A stretch of 10,440 nucleotides of DNA, taken from NCBI GenBank assembly GCA_005884335.1, contig VBCJ01000037.1:1-10440 (forward strand). Reading direction: 5' to 3'. This stretch comes from Betaproteobacteria bacterium. GTDB lineage: Bacteria; Pseudomonadota; Gammaproteobacteria; Burkholderiales; SG8-39. Within the stretch, counting starts at the first letter, position 1, and every line of letters begins with the position of its first letter. The notes below the pieces were generated by a model, which saw nothing but the letters and a program-made list of their open reading frames with translations, was not told where the DNA came from and searched no databases. A program made the position numbers and the translations under genes. Positions 1 through 6,875 of this stretch are shown here, piece by piece.

Positions 1-569
1 CCTATCTGGCCCCGGGGCTCGGAATCGCCGGAGGCAACCTGGAACGCGACCTTGCGACGGTCTGCAAACTCGCCGACGCGCACGGCACCGACGCGGGCGT
101 AGTGCGCGCCTGGATCGCGAACAGCCGGCACCGCCGGGACTGGGCTCTGCAAACGCTCCACGCGGCCGTCCTCTCGCGACTGGAAGACCCCGTGATCGCA
201 GTGCTCGGGCTTGCCTACAAGCAGAACACCCACTCGACCAAGAACTCGGCGTCGCTTGCCCTTCTCGCGCATCTCGCGCCGTTCCGCGTGCGCGTATTTG
301 ACCCCGTCGTGCCCGCGACGGCAATCTCGAACCCGCGCTGCCATGCGGCGAGCTCCGAGCTGGACGCCTGCGAAGGCGCGGATGCTCTCGCGATCATGAC
401 ACCCTGGCCGCAGTTCGGAACACTCGACCCGGTGCAAGTTGCGCGTAAACTGCGCGGCAAACTCGTCCTCGACCCCTATGCGGTGCTGAAAGCCGTGGCC
501 TGTCGCGCGGCGGGGCTCGAATACCGTACGCTCGGGTTCACTCCTGACGGAATCCGAACGGAAAAGTGA
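1..569 (+). CDS. UDP-glucose/GDP-mannose dehydrogenase family protein, 3' part only, catalytic Cys replaced by Asn
   Basis: Open at the left edge; reading frame 3 is open from base 3 to the TGA at 567-569, about 188 residues. Family members oxidise the C6 alcohol of a nucleotide sugar to a carboxylate in two NAD-dependent steps through a Cys thiohemiacetal. The first visible residues, PGLGIAGGNLERD, align with the active-site signature PGxGFGGSCFPKD, but the Cys position is Asn (codon 36-38); the Asp four residues on is kept. The central helix follows, then the C-terminal Rossmann domain with GLAYKQNTHSTKNS, matching the family's GLAFKxxTDDxRxS, where the usual Arg is Lys. The N-terminal NAD-binding domain lies outside the window. 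The stop overlaps the next gene's GTG (GTGA), so the two are probably translationally coupled. Family assignment is firm; the reaction is uncertain because a Cys-less enzyme would not be expected to complete the classic four-electron oxidation. Confidence 0.85.
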   Translation, partial: YLAPGLGIAGGNLERDLATVCKLADAHGTDAGVVRAWIANSRHRRDWALQTLHAAVLSRLEDPVIAVLGLAYKQNTHSTKNSASLALLAHLAPFRVRVFDPVVPATAISNPRCHAASSELDACEGADALAIMTPWPQFGTLDPVQVARKLRGKLVLDPYAVLKAVACRAAGLEYRTLGFTPDGIRTEK

Positions 570-1352
570 TCACCCACCAGAGCCCGGCAGCGCACAACCC
601 CGAGCGCGTGGTCCTGCTCGGCGCGCGGGGCTTCATTGGCGCTGCAATCCACAAGGAACTGGATGCCCGGCGCATCCCGAGTCTCGCGCTGTCTTCCGTC
701 GACCTGAACCTTGCGGAGGCTGCGGCCGCGGACAAGCTCGCGGCGGCGCTGAAAGCCACCGACGCCGTCGTCATGCTGGCGGCACTGACCCCCGATAAAG
801 GGCGCGATATCCCCACGCTGATGAAAAATCTCGCCATGATGCACAACACGTGTGCGGCGATCGCGAAAACCGGTTGTGCGCACATGGTGTATTTCAGCCA
901 TGGCGCGCAGCCTCGCCGGGGTTCCTGTGCTGGTGCTGCGCCCGACGCTGATCTATGGACTGGACGATACCCACAACTCATACGGTCCCAACCGCTTTCG
1001 CCGCGCGGCGCAGAAAGGCGGCAAGATCACGCTGTTCGGCGGCGGCGAGGAGACGCGCGATCACATCCACGTGGACGACGTCGCCGCGCTCACCCTGCGC
1101 TGCCTGCTCCACCGCAGCACGGGAACCCTCAACGCCGCCACCGGAACCTCGCATTCCTTCCGCGAGGTTGCCGAAGCCGTATCCAAACAGTTCGGCAACA
1201 CCGTCGAGATCGTCAAGACGCCGCGCGCCACTCCGATCACCCACAGGCACTACGACGTGGCCAACACCATCAAGGCGTTCCCGGACATCCGCTTCATCCC
1301 GCTCGAAGACGGCGTAGCCCGCGTGCATCGCGAGATGCTGGAGAAGAGCTGA
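566..1352 (+). pseudogene. NAD-dependent sugar epimerase/reductase (extended SDR), frameshifted with internal deletion
   Basis: Two pieces of one short-chain dehydrogenase lie in different frames. Piece 1 starts at GTG 566 and carries the Rossmann start VVLLGARGFIG (GxxGxxG at residues 19-25), a VVMLAALTP strand and ends at HMVYFS (residue 111, bases 896-898). Piece 2 continues in frame 3 from about base 900 as MARSLAGVPVLVLRPTLIYG, then GPNRF, HIHVDDVA and a typical epimerase C-terminus, ending at TGA 1350-1352. The pieces total about 261 residues against roughly 300 for the family. The missing stretch should hold the SDAVY-like segment and the catalytic YxxxK, which appear in neither piece. 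A deletion of about 120 bases that is not a multiple of three explains both facts. The gene overlaps its neighbours by 4 and 1 bases, so it was once part of the operon. The alternative is an assembly or sequencing fault. Confidence 0.8.
1340..1343 (+). promoter_or_regulatory. Ribosome binding site of the methyltransferase gene
   Basis: GGAG, within GGAGAAG, ends eight bases before ATG 1352. It lies inside the last codons of the broken epimerase and supports 1352 as the real start, rather than a read-through fusion from GTG 566. Confidence 0.55.
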
Positions 1353-2008
1353 TGGCCGAAGTGGACCTGCTCAGGTCGTTGCCGCGCACCAAGCGCAACA
1401 TCCAGAAGCGCGCCGAAGACAAGGATCCGTTCGTGATTGCGAAGTCGAAGGAGTTCGGCGAGGAGTACTGGGACGGGGAGCGCAAATACGGCTACGGCGG
1501 CTACCGCTACGACGGCCGTTGGCGCTCAGTTGCGCGCGATATCATCGCGCACTTCAGCTTGAAACCCGGCATGCGCGTGCTCGACGTCGGCTGCGGCAAA
1601 GGGTTCCTGGTCAAGGACCTGATGCTGGAGTGCCCGGGGCTGGAAGCGTTCGGCTTGGACATCTCGCGGTACGCGCTGATGCATTGCGAGAAGGAAGTCA
1701 TCGGACGTCTGCATCTGGGCTCGGCGGAGAGCCTGCCGTTTCCCGACCGCTCTTTCGACTGTGTGCTCTCGATCAACACCATTCACAACTTGCACCGGCC
1801 GCGCGCGGTCGTCGCGATGCGGGAAATCCAGCGTCTGAGCGGCGGACGAGCTTTCGTACAGGTGGACAGCTACCGAACCACAGAGCAGAAGGAGATCGCC
1901 CTGAGCTGGATCCTGACTGCGGAGTTCCACGACTACCCGGAAGGCTGGCTGAAGCTCTACGCGGAAGCGGGCTACACTGGCGACTATTACTGGACCATTC
2001 TCGAATGA
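1352..2008 (+). CDS. Class I SAM-dependent methyltransferase
   Basis: 218 residues, probably a soluble sugar or sugar-nucleotide methyltransferase acting in the cytoplasm. The SAM-binding motif I is VLDVGCGKG (residues 76-84), followed by the acidic end of strand 2 in GLDIS (101-105), the SAESLPFPDRSFD segment (124-136) and motif IV-like CVLSINTIHNL. Upstream of the Rossmann fold is an aromatic, glycine-rich stretch, KYGYGGYRYDGRW (residues 45-57), which may form a substrate lid. ATG 1352 overlaps the TGA of the broken epimerase by one base and has a GGAG eight bases upstream. The reading frame is also open upstream to GTG 566, but that part is the shifted epimerase and does not look like a methyltransferase. 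The 3' end overlaps the next gene by ATGA. Whether it methylates O, N or C cannot be told from the sequence; its place beside a dehydratase and a transketolase suggests a sugar substrate. Confidence 0.88.
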   Translation: MAEVDLLRSLPRTKRNIQKRAEDKDPFVIAKSKEFGEEYWDGERKYGYGGYRYDGRWRSVARDIIAHFSLKPGMRVLDVGCGKGFLVKDLMLECPGLEAFGLDISRYALMHCEKEVIGRLHLGSAESLPFPDRSFDCVLSINTIHNLHRPRAVVAMREIQRLSGGRAFVQVDSYRTTEQKEIALSWILTAEFHDYPEGWLKLYAEAGYTGDYYWTILE

Positions 2009-3003
2009 CCGTGGGCAAGACCTACGCTATTCTCGGCGGCGGCGGATCGTTCGGCATCCACACCGCGTTTTACCTGCTGCGGCACGCCGCGCCGAAGCGG
2101 GTAATAAGCATCGGCCGGAACCCTCTGCGCCCCGAGCCCTTTTCGCTCGGCATCGAACGCGAGAGGAATTTCGAGTATCACGCGTACCATCTCACGTACG
2201 AAATCGATCTGTTGCTCGATTTGCTGGACAAGATTAAACCCGAGGTGATAGTCAACTACGCGGCGCAGGGGGAAGGCGCCGTGTCGTGGAAGCACTCCTG
2301 GCGCTTTTTCGAGACCAACTCGATGGCGCTCGCGCGACTGTGCGAGGAACTGATGAAGCGGAGCTGGCCGGAGCGCTTCATCCAGATCGGCACCTCGGAA
2401 ATGTACGGTTCGGTACTGCATGCGGCGAAAGAGGATGAGCCGATCAAGCCGACCAGCCCGTATGCCGCATCCAAGGTTGCGTTCGACATGTACCTGGAGT
2501 CGGTGCACAAGTTCCTGAAGTTCCCCATGAACGTGATCCGGCCCTCCAACGCTTACTGCCCCGGACAACTCCTGCACCGCGTGATACCCAAGGCGATCCT
2601 GTGCGGCCTGACCGGCACCAAGCTGCCGCTCCAGGGCGGAGGAAAGGCGGAGAAATCCTACATCCACGCGCGCGATCTGGCGCGCGCGATCCACCTGGTG
2701 GCGGAGAAAGCGCCTCTCGGAAAAATCTACAATGCCGGTCCAGCCCAACCGACCAGCATCCGGCGCGTGGTCGAGCTGTGCGCGGAGGCCCTGGAAATGC
2801 CCTTCGAGCAACTGTGCGAAATGGCCCCCGACCGGCTCGGGCAGGATTCCCGCTACTGGCTCGATTCCAGCGCCATCAAGCACGATGTCGGCTGGGAGCC
2901 CGAGATCGGCTGGAAGGAAGGACTGGGCGAGATGGTGAAGTGGGGCAGAAAATATCTCGACCAGCTGCGCGATTGGCCCACTGCCTACACGATGCGCGGC
3001 TGA
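2005..3003 (+). CDS. NAD-dependent nucleotide-sugar epimerase/dehydratase (extended SDR)
   Basis: 332 residues, a normal length for nucleotide-sugar 4,6-dehydratases and epimerases. The start is fixed by the NAD-binding glycine motif GGGGSFG (residues 11-17) close to the N-terminus and by the ATGA overlap with the methyltransferase. NYAAQGEG (84-91) corresponds to the conserved strand-4 H/NxAA segment. The active site is GTSEMYG (129-135) with Y153 and K157 in YAASK. The T-S-E triad matches GDP-mannose 4,6-dehydratases (TSELYG) better than dTDP-glucose dehydratases (TDEVYG). RPSNAYCPGQ (179-188) and SYIHARDLARA (218-228) are the usual substrate-side motifs. All catalytic residues are present, unlike the broken SDR upstream. 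It would oxidise C4 of a nucleotide sugar and probably dehydrate or epimerise it, giving a 4-keto intermediate. Substrate and exact reaction are inference; an epimerase remains possible. Confidence 0.85.
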   Translation: MTVGKTYAILGGGGSFGIHTAFYLLRHAAPKRVISIGRNPLRPEPFSLGIERERNFEYHAYHLTYEIDLLLDLLDKIKPEVIVNYAAQGEGAVSWKHSWRFFETNSMALARLCEELMKRSWPERFIQIGTSEMYGSVLHAAKEDEPIKPTSPYAASKVAFDMYLESVHKFLKFPMNVIRPSNAYCPGQLLHRVIPKAILCGLTGTKLPLQGGGKAEKSYIHARDLARAIHLVAEKAPLGKIYNAGPAQPTSIRRVVELCAEALEMPFEQLCEMAPDRLGQDSRYWLDSSAIKHDVGWEPEIGWKEGLGEMVKWGRKYLDQLRDWPTAYTMRG

Positions 3004-3006
3004 AAT

Positions 3007-3849
3007 ATGCGTCCCGACGAGAAAAGCGTCTCCGAACGGTTTGACGTTGCCGCCGCGCGCCGGCGATGCATGCAGTATCGCCGCCGAATCCTGGACATTT
3101 CTCAGAAAGTGACCGCGTTGCACGCCGCGCCGGCTTTCTCGTGCGTCGAGATTACGGATGTCATCTACCGTGGGCTGATGCGTCGCGCGCCGGACGGAAA
3201 AGGCTTCAGCGACGCATTCCTGATGTCCAAGGGGCACGGCTGCATGACCCAATACGCCATCCTCGAAGCTCTGGGCATTCTGTCGTCGGAGGAGCTTGAC
3301 CGCTATTGCACGCCCCAGGGAATCCTTGGCGCTCATCCGGACCGCGGAAATCCCGGCATCGAAGCCTCAACCGGGTCGCTGGGTCACGGCATGGGCATCG
3401 CGGTGGGAATGGCGCACGCCGAAAAGATTCTCCGTTCCGGCAAACGAATATTCGCCGTGCTCTCGGATGGCGAACTCCAGGAAGGCTCTTCGTGGGAAGG
3501 CGCGATGATGGCGGCGAACCTGCACCTGGACAATCTGCTCGCCTTCGTCGACCTGAACGACATCGGCGGTCTGGAAAAGATGAGCCAATCGCACACCGCG
3601 TTTTATCCCTTGCGGGAGAAGTTTGAATCCTTCGGATGGGAATCGGCGGAGGTGAACGGCCACGATTGTGCCGCCATGCACCAGGCGGTCAACGCGCGTC
3701 GGGGCGGACGGCCGTACGCACTGCTGTGCAAGACCGTCAAGGGACGCGGCGTCGCCTTCATGGAGCATGTTCCGATCTGGCATTACCGCTCGCCCAGCAA
3801 AGAGGAGTACGCGGCCGCCATCCGGGACCTCAGAGAGGTGAGCGCGTGA
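3007..3849 (+). CDS. Transketolase, N-terminal (TPP-pyrophosphate binding) subunit
   Basis: 280 residues, the usual size of the N-terminal half of split transketolases. It binds thiamine diphosphate and Mg2+ and works with the product of the next gene. Visible motifs: SKGHGCMTQY (residues 74-83), LGAHPDR (107-113), GSLGHGMGIAVG (123-134) and the TPP motif SDGELQEG (153-160) leading to VDLNDIGG (181-188), where the first Gly of the usual GDG is Ser. ATG 3007 comes three bases after the previous stop; a second ATG in frame at residue 22 would also leave all motifs intact. The end overlaps the next gene by GTGA, typical of obligate partners. Set among sugar-nucleotide genes, it is more likely to serve a special two-carbon ketol transfer than the pentose phosphate pathway, but that is inference; a DXP-synthase-like role is less likely because those proteins are single-chain. 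Confidence 0.93.
   Translation: MRPDEKSVSERFDVAAARRRCMQYRRRILDISQKVTALHAAPAFSCVEITDVIYRGLMRRAPDGKGFSDAFLMSKGHGCMTQYAILEALGILSSEELDRYCTPQGILGAHPDRGNPGIEASTGSLGHGMGIAVGMAHAEKILRSGKRIFAVLSDGELQEGSSWEGAMMAANLHLDNLLAFVDLNDIGGLEKMSQSHTAFYPLREKFESFGWESAEVNGHDCAAMHQAVNARRGGRPYALLCKTVKGRGVAFMEHVPIWHYRSPSKEEYAAAIRDLREVSA
3833..3838 (+). promoter_or_regulatory. Ribosome binding site of the transketolase C-terminal subunit gene
   Basis: GAGAGG sits seven bases before GTG 3846, within the last codons of the N-subunit gene. It decides the start of the C-subunit, whose frame is open much further upstream. Confidence 0.65.
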
Positions 3850-4760
3850 GGAACACCTTCGCAAAGACCTTCCTCGAGGCCGCGCAAGAGGATGCGCGCC
3901 TGTGCGTCGTGGTGGCGGACATTTCGCCTGCGGGCGCAATGGACCAGTTCCGGAAAGAATTCCCGGAGCGCTTCATCAATACCGGCGTCGCCGAGCAGAT
4001 CATGATCGGCATGTGCGCGGGGATGTCCATGCGCGGCCTGAAGCCTTTCGCTTATACGATCGCCACCTTTGCCCTCTATCGACCCTTCGAGTTCATCCGG
4101 GACGACCTTTGCTACCAGGATCTGCCGGTGACCGTGGTGGGCATAGGCGGGGGAGTCACCTATTCGACGCTCGGGGGCACGCACCACGCCATGGAGGACG
4201 TCGCGATCGCCTCAGCGATACCCAACATGCGCGTGATCGCTCCATGCGATCCCGAAGAGACCCGCGCTGCCACGCAGTGGTGCGTCGCTCAGGAGGAAGG
4301 CCCGGTATACCTCCGGCTGGGGAAGGCTGGCGAACCTCTCATCACGCAAAACGCCAAACCGTTCGCCTTCGGCAAGGTGCGGCTCCTGCGCGAGGGCCGC
4401 GATGTCTGCATACTCGGATACGGGCCGGTCCTCAAGCTCGGCATGGACGCCGCTGCGGCGCTCGAGAAACGCGGGATTTCCGTCGCAGTCGCCTCCGTGC
4501 ATACGCTGAAGCCGCTCGATCGCGAAGGCATCGCCCCGCTACTGGCCGGTTTCCCGAAGGTCGTGGTGATGGAAGAGATGGTGCCGCATGGCGGACTCGG
4601 AAACGCAGTCAAGGCGCTGGCCTGGGAGTCCGGGGCGCGCTGCCGGATCGATTGCCTTTCGCTCCAGGACAAGTTCATCCATTTCTACGGCAAGCATGAC
4701 GAGATTCTCCGGGCGCATGGAATCTCGTTCGATCGCGTCGTCCAACTAGTAGGCGCATAG
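3846..4760 (+). CDS. Transketolase, C-terminal (pyrimidine-binding) subunit
   Basis: 304 residues from GTG 3846, chosen because the protein then begins RNTFAKTFLEAA like other split C-subunits, a GAGAGG lies seven bases upstream, and the start overlaps the N-subunit stop by GTGA. The pyrimidine-binding domain carries RFINTGVAEQ (residues 42-51); E50 is the glutamate that activates the TPP aminopyrimidine ring. GTHHAMEDVA (111-120) is the conserved His-containing substrate loop. The C-terminal domain starts near residue 175 and includes ILGYGP and the VVVMEE strand. It forms the active heterotetramer with the product of 3007-3849, moving a two-carbon ketol unit from a ketose to an aldehyde or, if specialised, to a keto-sugar. 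The family is clear; the acceptor is unknown. Confidence 0.93.
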   Translation: MRNTFAKTFLEAAQEDARLCVVVADISPAGAMDQFRKEFPERFINTGVAEQIMIGMCAGMSMRGLKPFAYTIATFALYRPFEFIRDDLCYQDLPVTVVGIGGGVTYSTLGGTHHAMEDVAIASAIPNMRVIAPCDPEETRAATQWCVAQEEGPVYLRLGKAGEPLITQNAKPFAFGKVRLLREGRDVCILGYGPVLKLGMDAAAALEKRGISVAVASVHTLKPLDREGIAPLLAGFPKVVVMEEMVPHGGLGNAVKALAWESGARCRIDCLSLQDKFIHFYGKHDEILRAHGISFDRVVQLVGA

Positions 4761-4775
4761 CCGGCTCCGAAGGAA

Positions 4776-5315
4776 ATGGGGAATTCGCCAGATCCGCAAG
4801 AAGAAGCGGCTTTCGTCGAAAGCCGCGGCTTTCGCCCGCAGCTTTTCGTCCCCGCCGGCGGACGTTCGCCCCGTCCCCACGACGCCGTGGCCGCACTGCT
4901 CGTCCACGAAGACGGTAGCTACATCATGCAGCTGCGCGACAGCAAGCCGGAGATTTTTTACCCGGGACACTGGGGTTGCTTCGGGGGGGCAGTCGATTCC
5001 GGTGAAACTGCCGAGGATGCGCTCAGGCGCGAACTACGCGAGGAGATCCAGTTCGATATGACGGGAGCGACCCGTTTCACTCGGTTCGACTTCGACTTCA
5101 GTCCGCTTGGATATTCCAAGGTCTATCGAGTTTACTTCGAAGTGAAAGTGTCCGACGCGGCGTTCAGGCGATTCGTCCTGCGCGAGGGAGCGGACGTGCA
5201 GGCGTTTCGCGGAGACAAGCTCCTCGTGACACGGCGAGTGACACCCTACGATGCTTTCGCCGTCTGGATGCACATGAGCCGACCGCAGTCCCTGTCGAAC
5301 CCCTTGGGTTTGTGA
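4776..5315 (+). CDS. NUDIX hydrolase
   Basis: 179 residues. NUDIX enzymes split nucleoside diphosphates linked to another moiety, with Mg2+ held by the Nudix box. The box Gx5Ex7REUxEExGU runs from G71 to F93: G71, E77, R85, E86, L87, E89 and E90 are all present, but the Gly before the last hydrophobic residue is Gln (EEIQF). The preceding YPGHWGCFGG is typical of the family. ATG 4776 is the first start after an in-frame stop at 4758-4760; an AGGA (4771-4774) sits only one base before it, an unusually short spacing, so translation may depend on coupling to the transketolase gene 15 bases upstream. In a sugar-nucleotide cluster it may hydrolyse a nucleotide sugar (as GDP-mannose hydrolases do) or remove a side product, but the substrate is not readable from the sequence. 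Confidence 0.88.
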   Translation: MGNSPDPQEEAAFVESRGFRPQLFVPAGGRSPRPHDAVAALLVHEDGSYIMQLRDSKPEIFYPGHWGCFGGAVDSGETAEDALRRELREEIQFDMTGATRFTRFDFDFSPLGYSKVYRVYFEVKVSDAAFRRFVLREGADVQAFRGDKLLVTRRVTPYDAFAVWMHMSRPQSLSNPLGL

Positions 5316-5363
5316 GTCCGCATCTCCCCTTCCGGCACGGTTGACCCGCGCCTCGATTGAGCG

Positions 5364-6875
5364 ATGTCCATAGTCAGGCGCAACATTGTTGCCAACATTG
5401 CCGGGAAGGGGTGGGCGGCGCTGCTGTCGCTGGCGGTGCTCCCGGCCTACGTCCATTTCCTCGGCATCGAGGCCTTCGGACTGATCGGGTTCTTCCTGTC
5501 GTTGATGGCGATACTGTCGTTGCTCGACCTCGGGCTGGGCACGGCGCTCAACCGCCAGTTCGCGCAATATTCAATGCAGTCCGGCAAGGCGCAGGCAATG
5601 CGTGATCTGCTGCGTACTCTGGAGATCATCTACTGGCTCATCGGCATCGCAATCGGCGTGGCCGTCGCCGCCTTGGCGCCGGTGATTGCGGCCTACTGGC
5701 TAAAGCCGCAGCAACTGTCGAACGAAACCGTTACGCAAACCCTCACGATGATGGGCATTGCCATTGCGTTCCAGTGGCCGCGGGCGCTCTACGGGGGCGG
5801 ACTCATGGGCCTTCAGAGACAGGTTGCCTTCAACCTGCTCTCCTCGATTACCGGTACAGTGAACAACGTCGGCGGCGTTCTGATCGTCTGGCTCGTTTCG
5901 CCGACGATCCAGGCATTTGTCGCATGGTACATGGCGCTGAGCCTGGTTGACACTCTTTTGACTCGCCTGCTGCTGTGGCGGTCCTTGCCCGAGGCACCCG
6001 CGCGCGCCGCCTTCAACGGGCAATTGCTCGCCGATATATGGCGGTTTGCGGCGGGCATGACCGGGATTTCGGTGATGTCGGTCATCCTGACCCAGCTCGA
6101 CAAGATGATACTGGTGAAGGTGCTTCCGCTCGATGCGTTCGGTTATTACAGCCTCGCCTCGCGTGCAGCGGGGGGGCTCTCCTATGTGATAGGTCCGATT
6201 TGCGCCGCATTTTTCCCGCGCTTCTCGCAACTCGTGGCGAAGAACGATACGCAGGAATTGACGCGTATCTACCATCGGGGCTGCCAGTTGATGTCCGTGT
6301 TGATATTGCCCCTCGCGGTCGTCTTGGCGCTATTCTCGTACGAGCTGCTGCTCATATGGACACAGGATCGCTCGATCGCCGAAAACAGTCATCTGATCCT
6401 GAGCCTGCTGACCGTGGGAACCGCGCTCAACGGGGTTGCGAGCCTCCCGTACGCACTACAGCTCGCTTACGGCTGGACGCAACTCGCTCTTGCCGTGAAC
6501 ACTGCTGCTGTATTGCTGCTCGCACCGCTGATTTACTTCATGTCGGTCAGATACGGTGGCGTCGGCGCCGCGCTTATATGGGTGGTTTTTAATGCCCTCT
6601 TTGTTTTCGTCGTCGTGTATCTGATGCATCGGCGTCTGCTGAGAGGGGAGCTTTGGCGCTGGTACCATCGCGACGTGGGTCAACCGCTCCTTGCCGTGGC
6701 AACGATTGGGACTCTCTGGTACTGGCTGATGCCCACATTTGTATCCAACTGGTCAAGCGTGTCGAATATAGCGTTGGCATCAATTGCGATGTTTGCAGCT
6801 GCCATCATTGCAGCACCCGAGATCCGATCATTGACAATACGGTGGCTTGCAGAACCGACCGACGAAAAACCATGA
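5364..6875 (+). CDS. Wzx-like polysaccharide flippase (MOP/oligosaccharide flippase superfamily)
   Basis: 503 residues, the usual length for Wzx/RfbX-type transporters, which flip undecaprenyl-diphosphate-linked oligosaccharides across the inner membrane. The protein is strongly hydrophobic, with roughly 12-14 predicted membrane spans. The N-terminus (residues 1-62) has the family pattern: a short basic start, NIAGKGWAALLSLAVLPAY, then a span ending in LLDLGLGTALNRQFAQY. The mid-protein segment ILTQLDKMILVKVLPLDAFGYYSLA (about residues 240-264) is the second conserved repeat found in the family. The ATG follows 48 bases after the NUDIX stop, with no strong Shine-Dalgarno sequence seen. The stop overlaps the next gene by ATGA, coupling it to the GT2-methyltransferase. 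Its presence argues for a Wzx/Wzy-type or similar glycan export pathway. Confidence 0.92.
   Translation: MSIVRRNIVANIAGKGWAALLSLAVLPAYVHFLGIEAFGLIGFFLSLMAILSLLDLGLGTALNRQFAQYSMQSGKAQAMRDLLRTLEIIYWLIGIAIGVAVAALAPVIAAYWLKPQQLSNETVTQTLTMMGIAIAFQWPRALYGGGLMGLQRQVAFNLLSSITGTVNNVGGVLIVWLVSPTIQAFVAWYMALSLVDTLLTRLLLWRSLPEAPARAAFNGQLLADIWRFAAGMTGISVMSVILTQLDKMILVKVLPLDAFGYYSLASRAAGGLSYVIGPICAAFFPRFSQLVAKNDTQELTRIYHRGCQLMSVLILPLAVVLALFSYELLLIWTQDRSIAENSHLILSLLTVGTALNGVASLPYALQLAYGWTQLALAVNTAAVLLLAPLIYFMSVRYGGVGAALIWVVFNALFVFVVVYLMHRRLLRGELWRWYHRDVGQPLLAVATIGTLWYWLMPTFVSNWSSVSNIALASIAMFAAAIIAAPEIRSLTIRWLAEPTDEKP

Noticed and set aside
1519..2004. N-terminal extension of the dehydratase SDR upstream of 2005
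   Set aside because: The extension is Arg- and Ala-rich shadow of the methyltransferase gene. The NAD-binding motif lies 11 residues after ATG 2005, as expected for a complete SDR.
566..2008. A single 480-residue gene from GTG 566 to 2008
   Set aside because: The middle (about residues 112-262) is out-of-frame epimerase sequence, while the correct epimerase continuation reads in frame 3 up to 1352. The methyltransferase has its own ATG and ribosome binding site.
1987..3336. Long minus-strand open frame (449 codons)
   Set aside because: It is antisense to the dehydratase and transketolase genes, which have full family motifs. Long antisense frames are common in GC-rich coding DNA.
3636..3845. 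N-terminal extension of the transketolase C-subunit
   Set aside because: It overlaps the end of the N-subunit in another frame and has no family similarity; GTG 3846 with GAGAGG upstream gives the normal family N-terminus.
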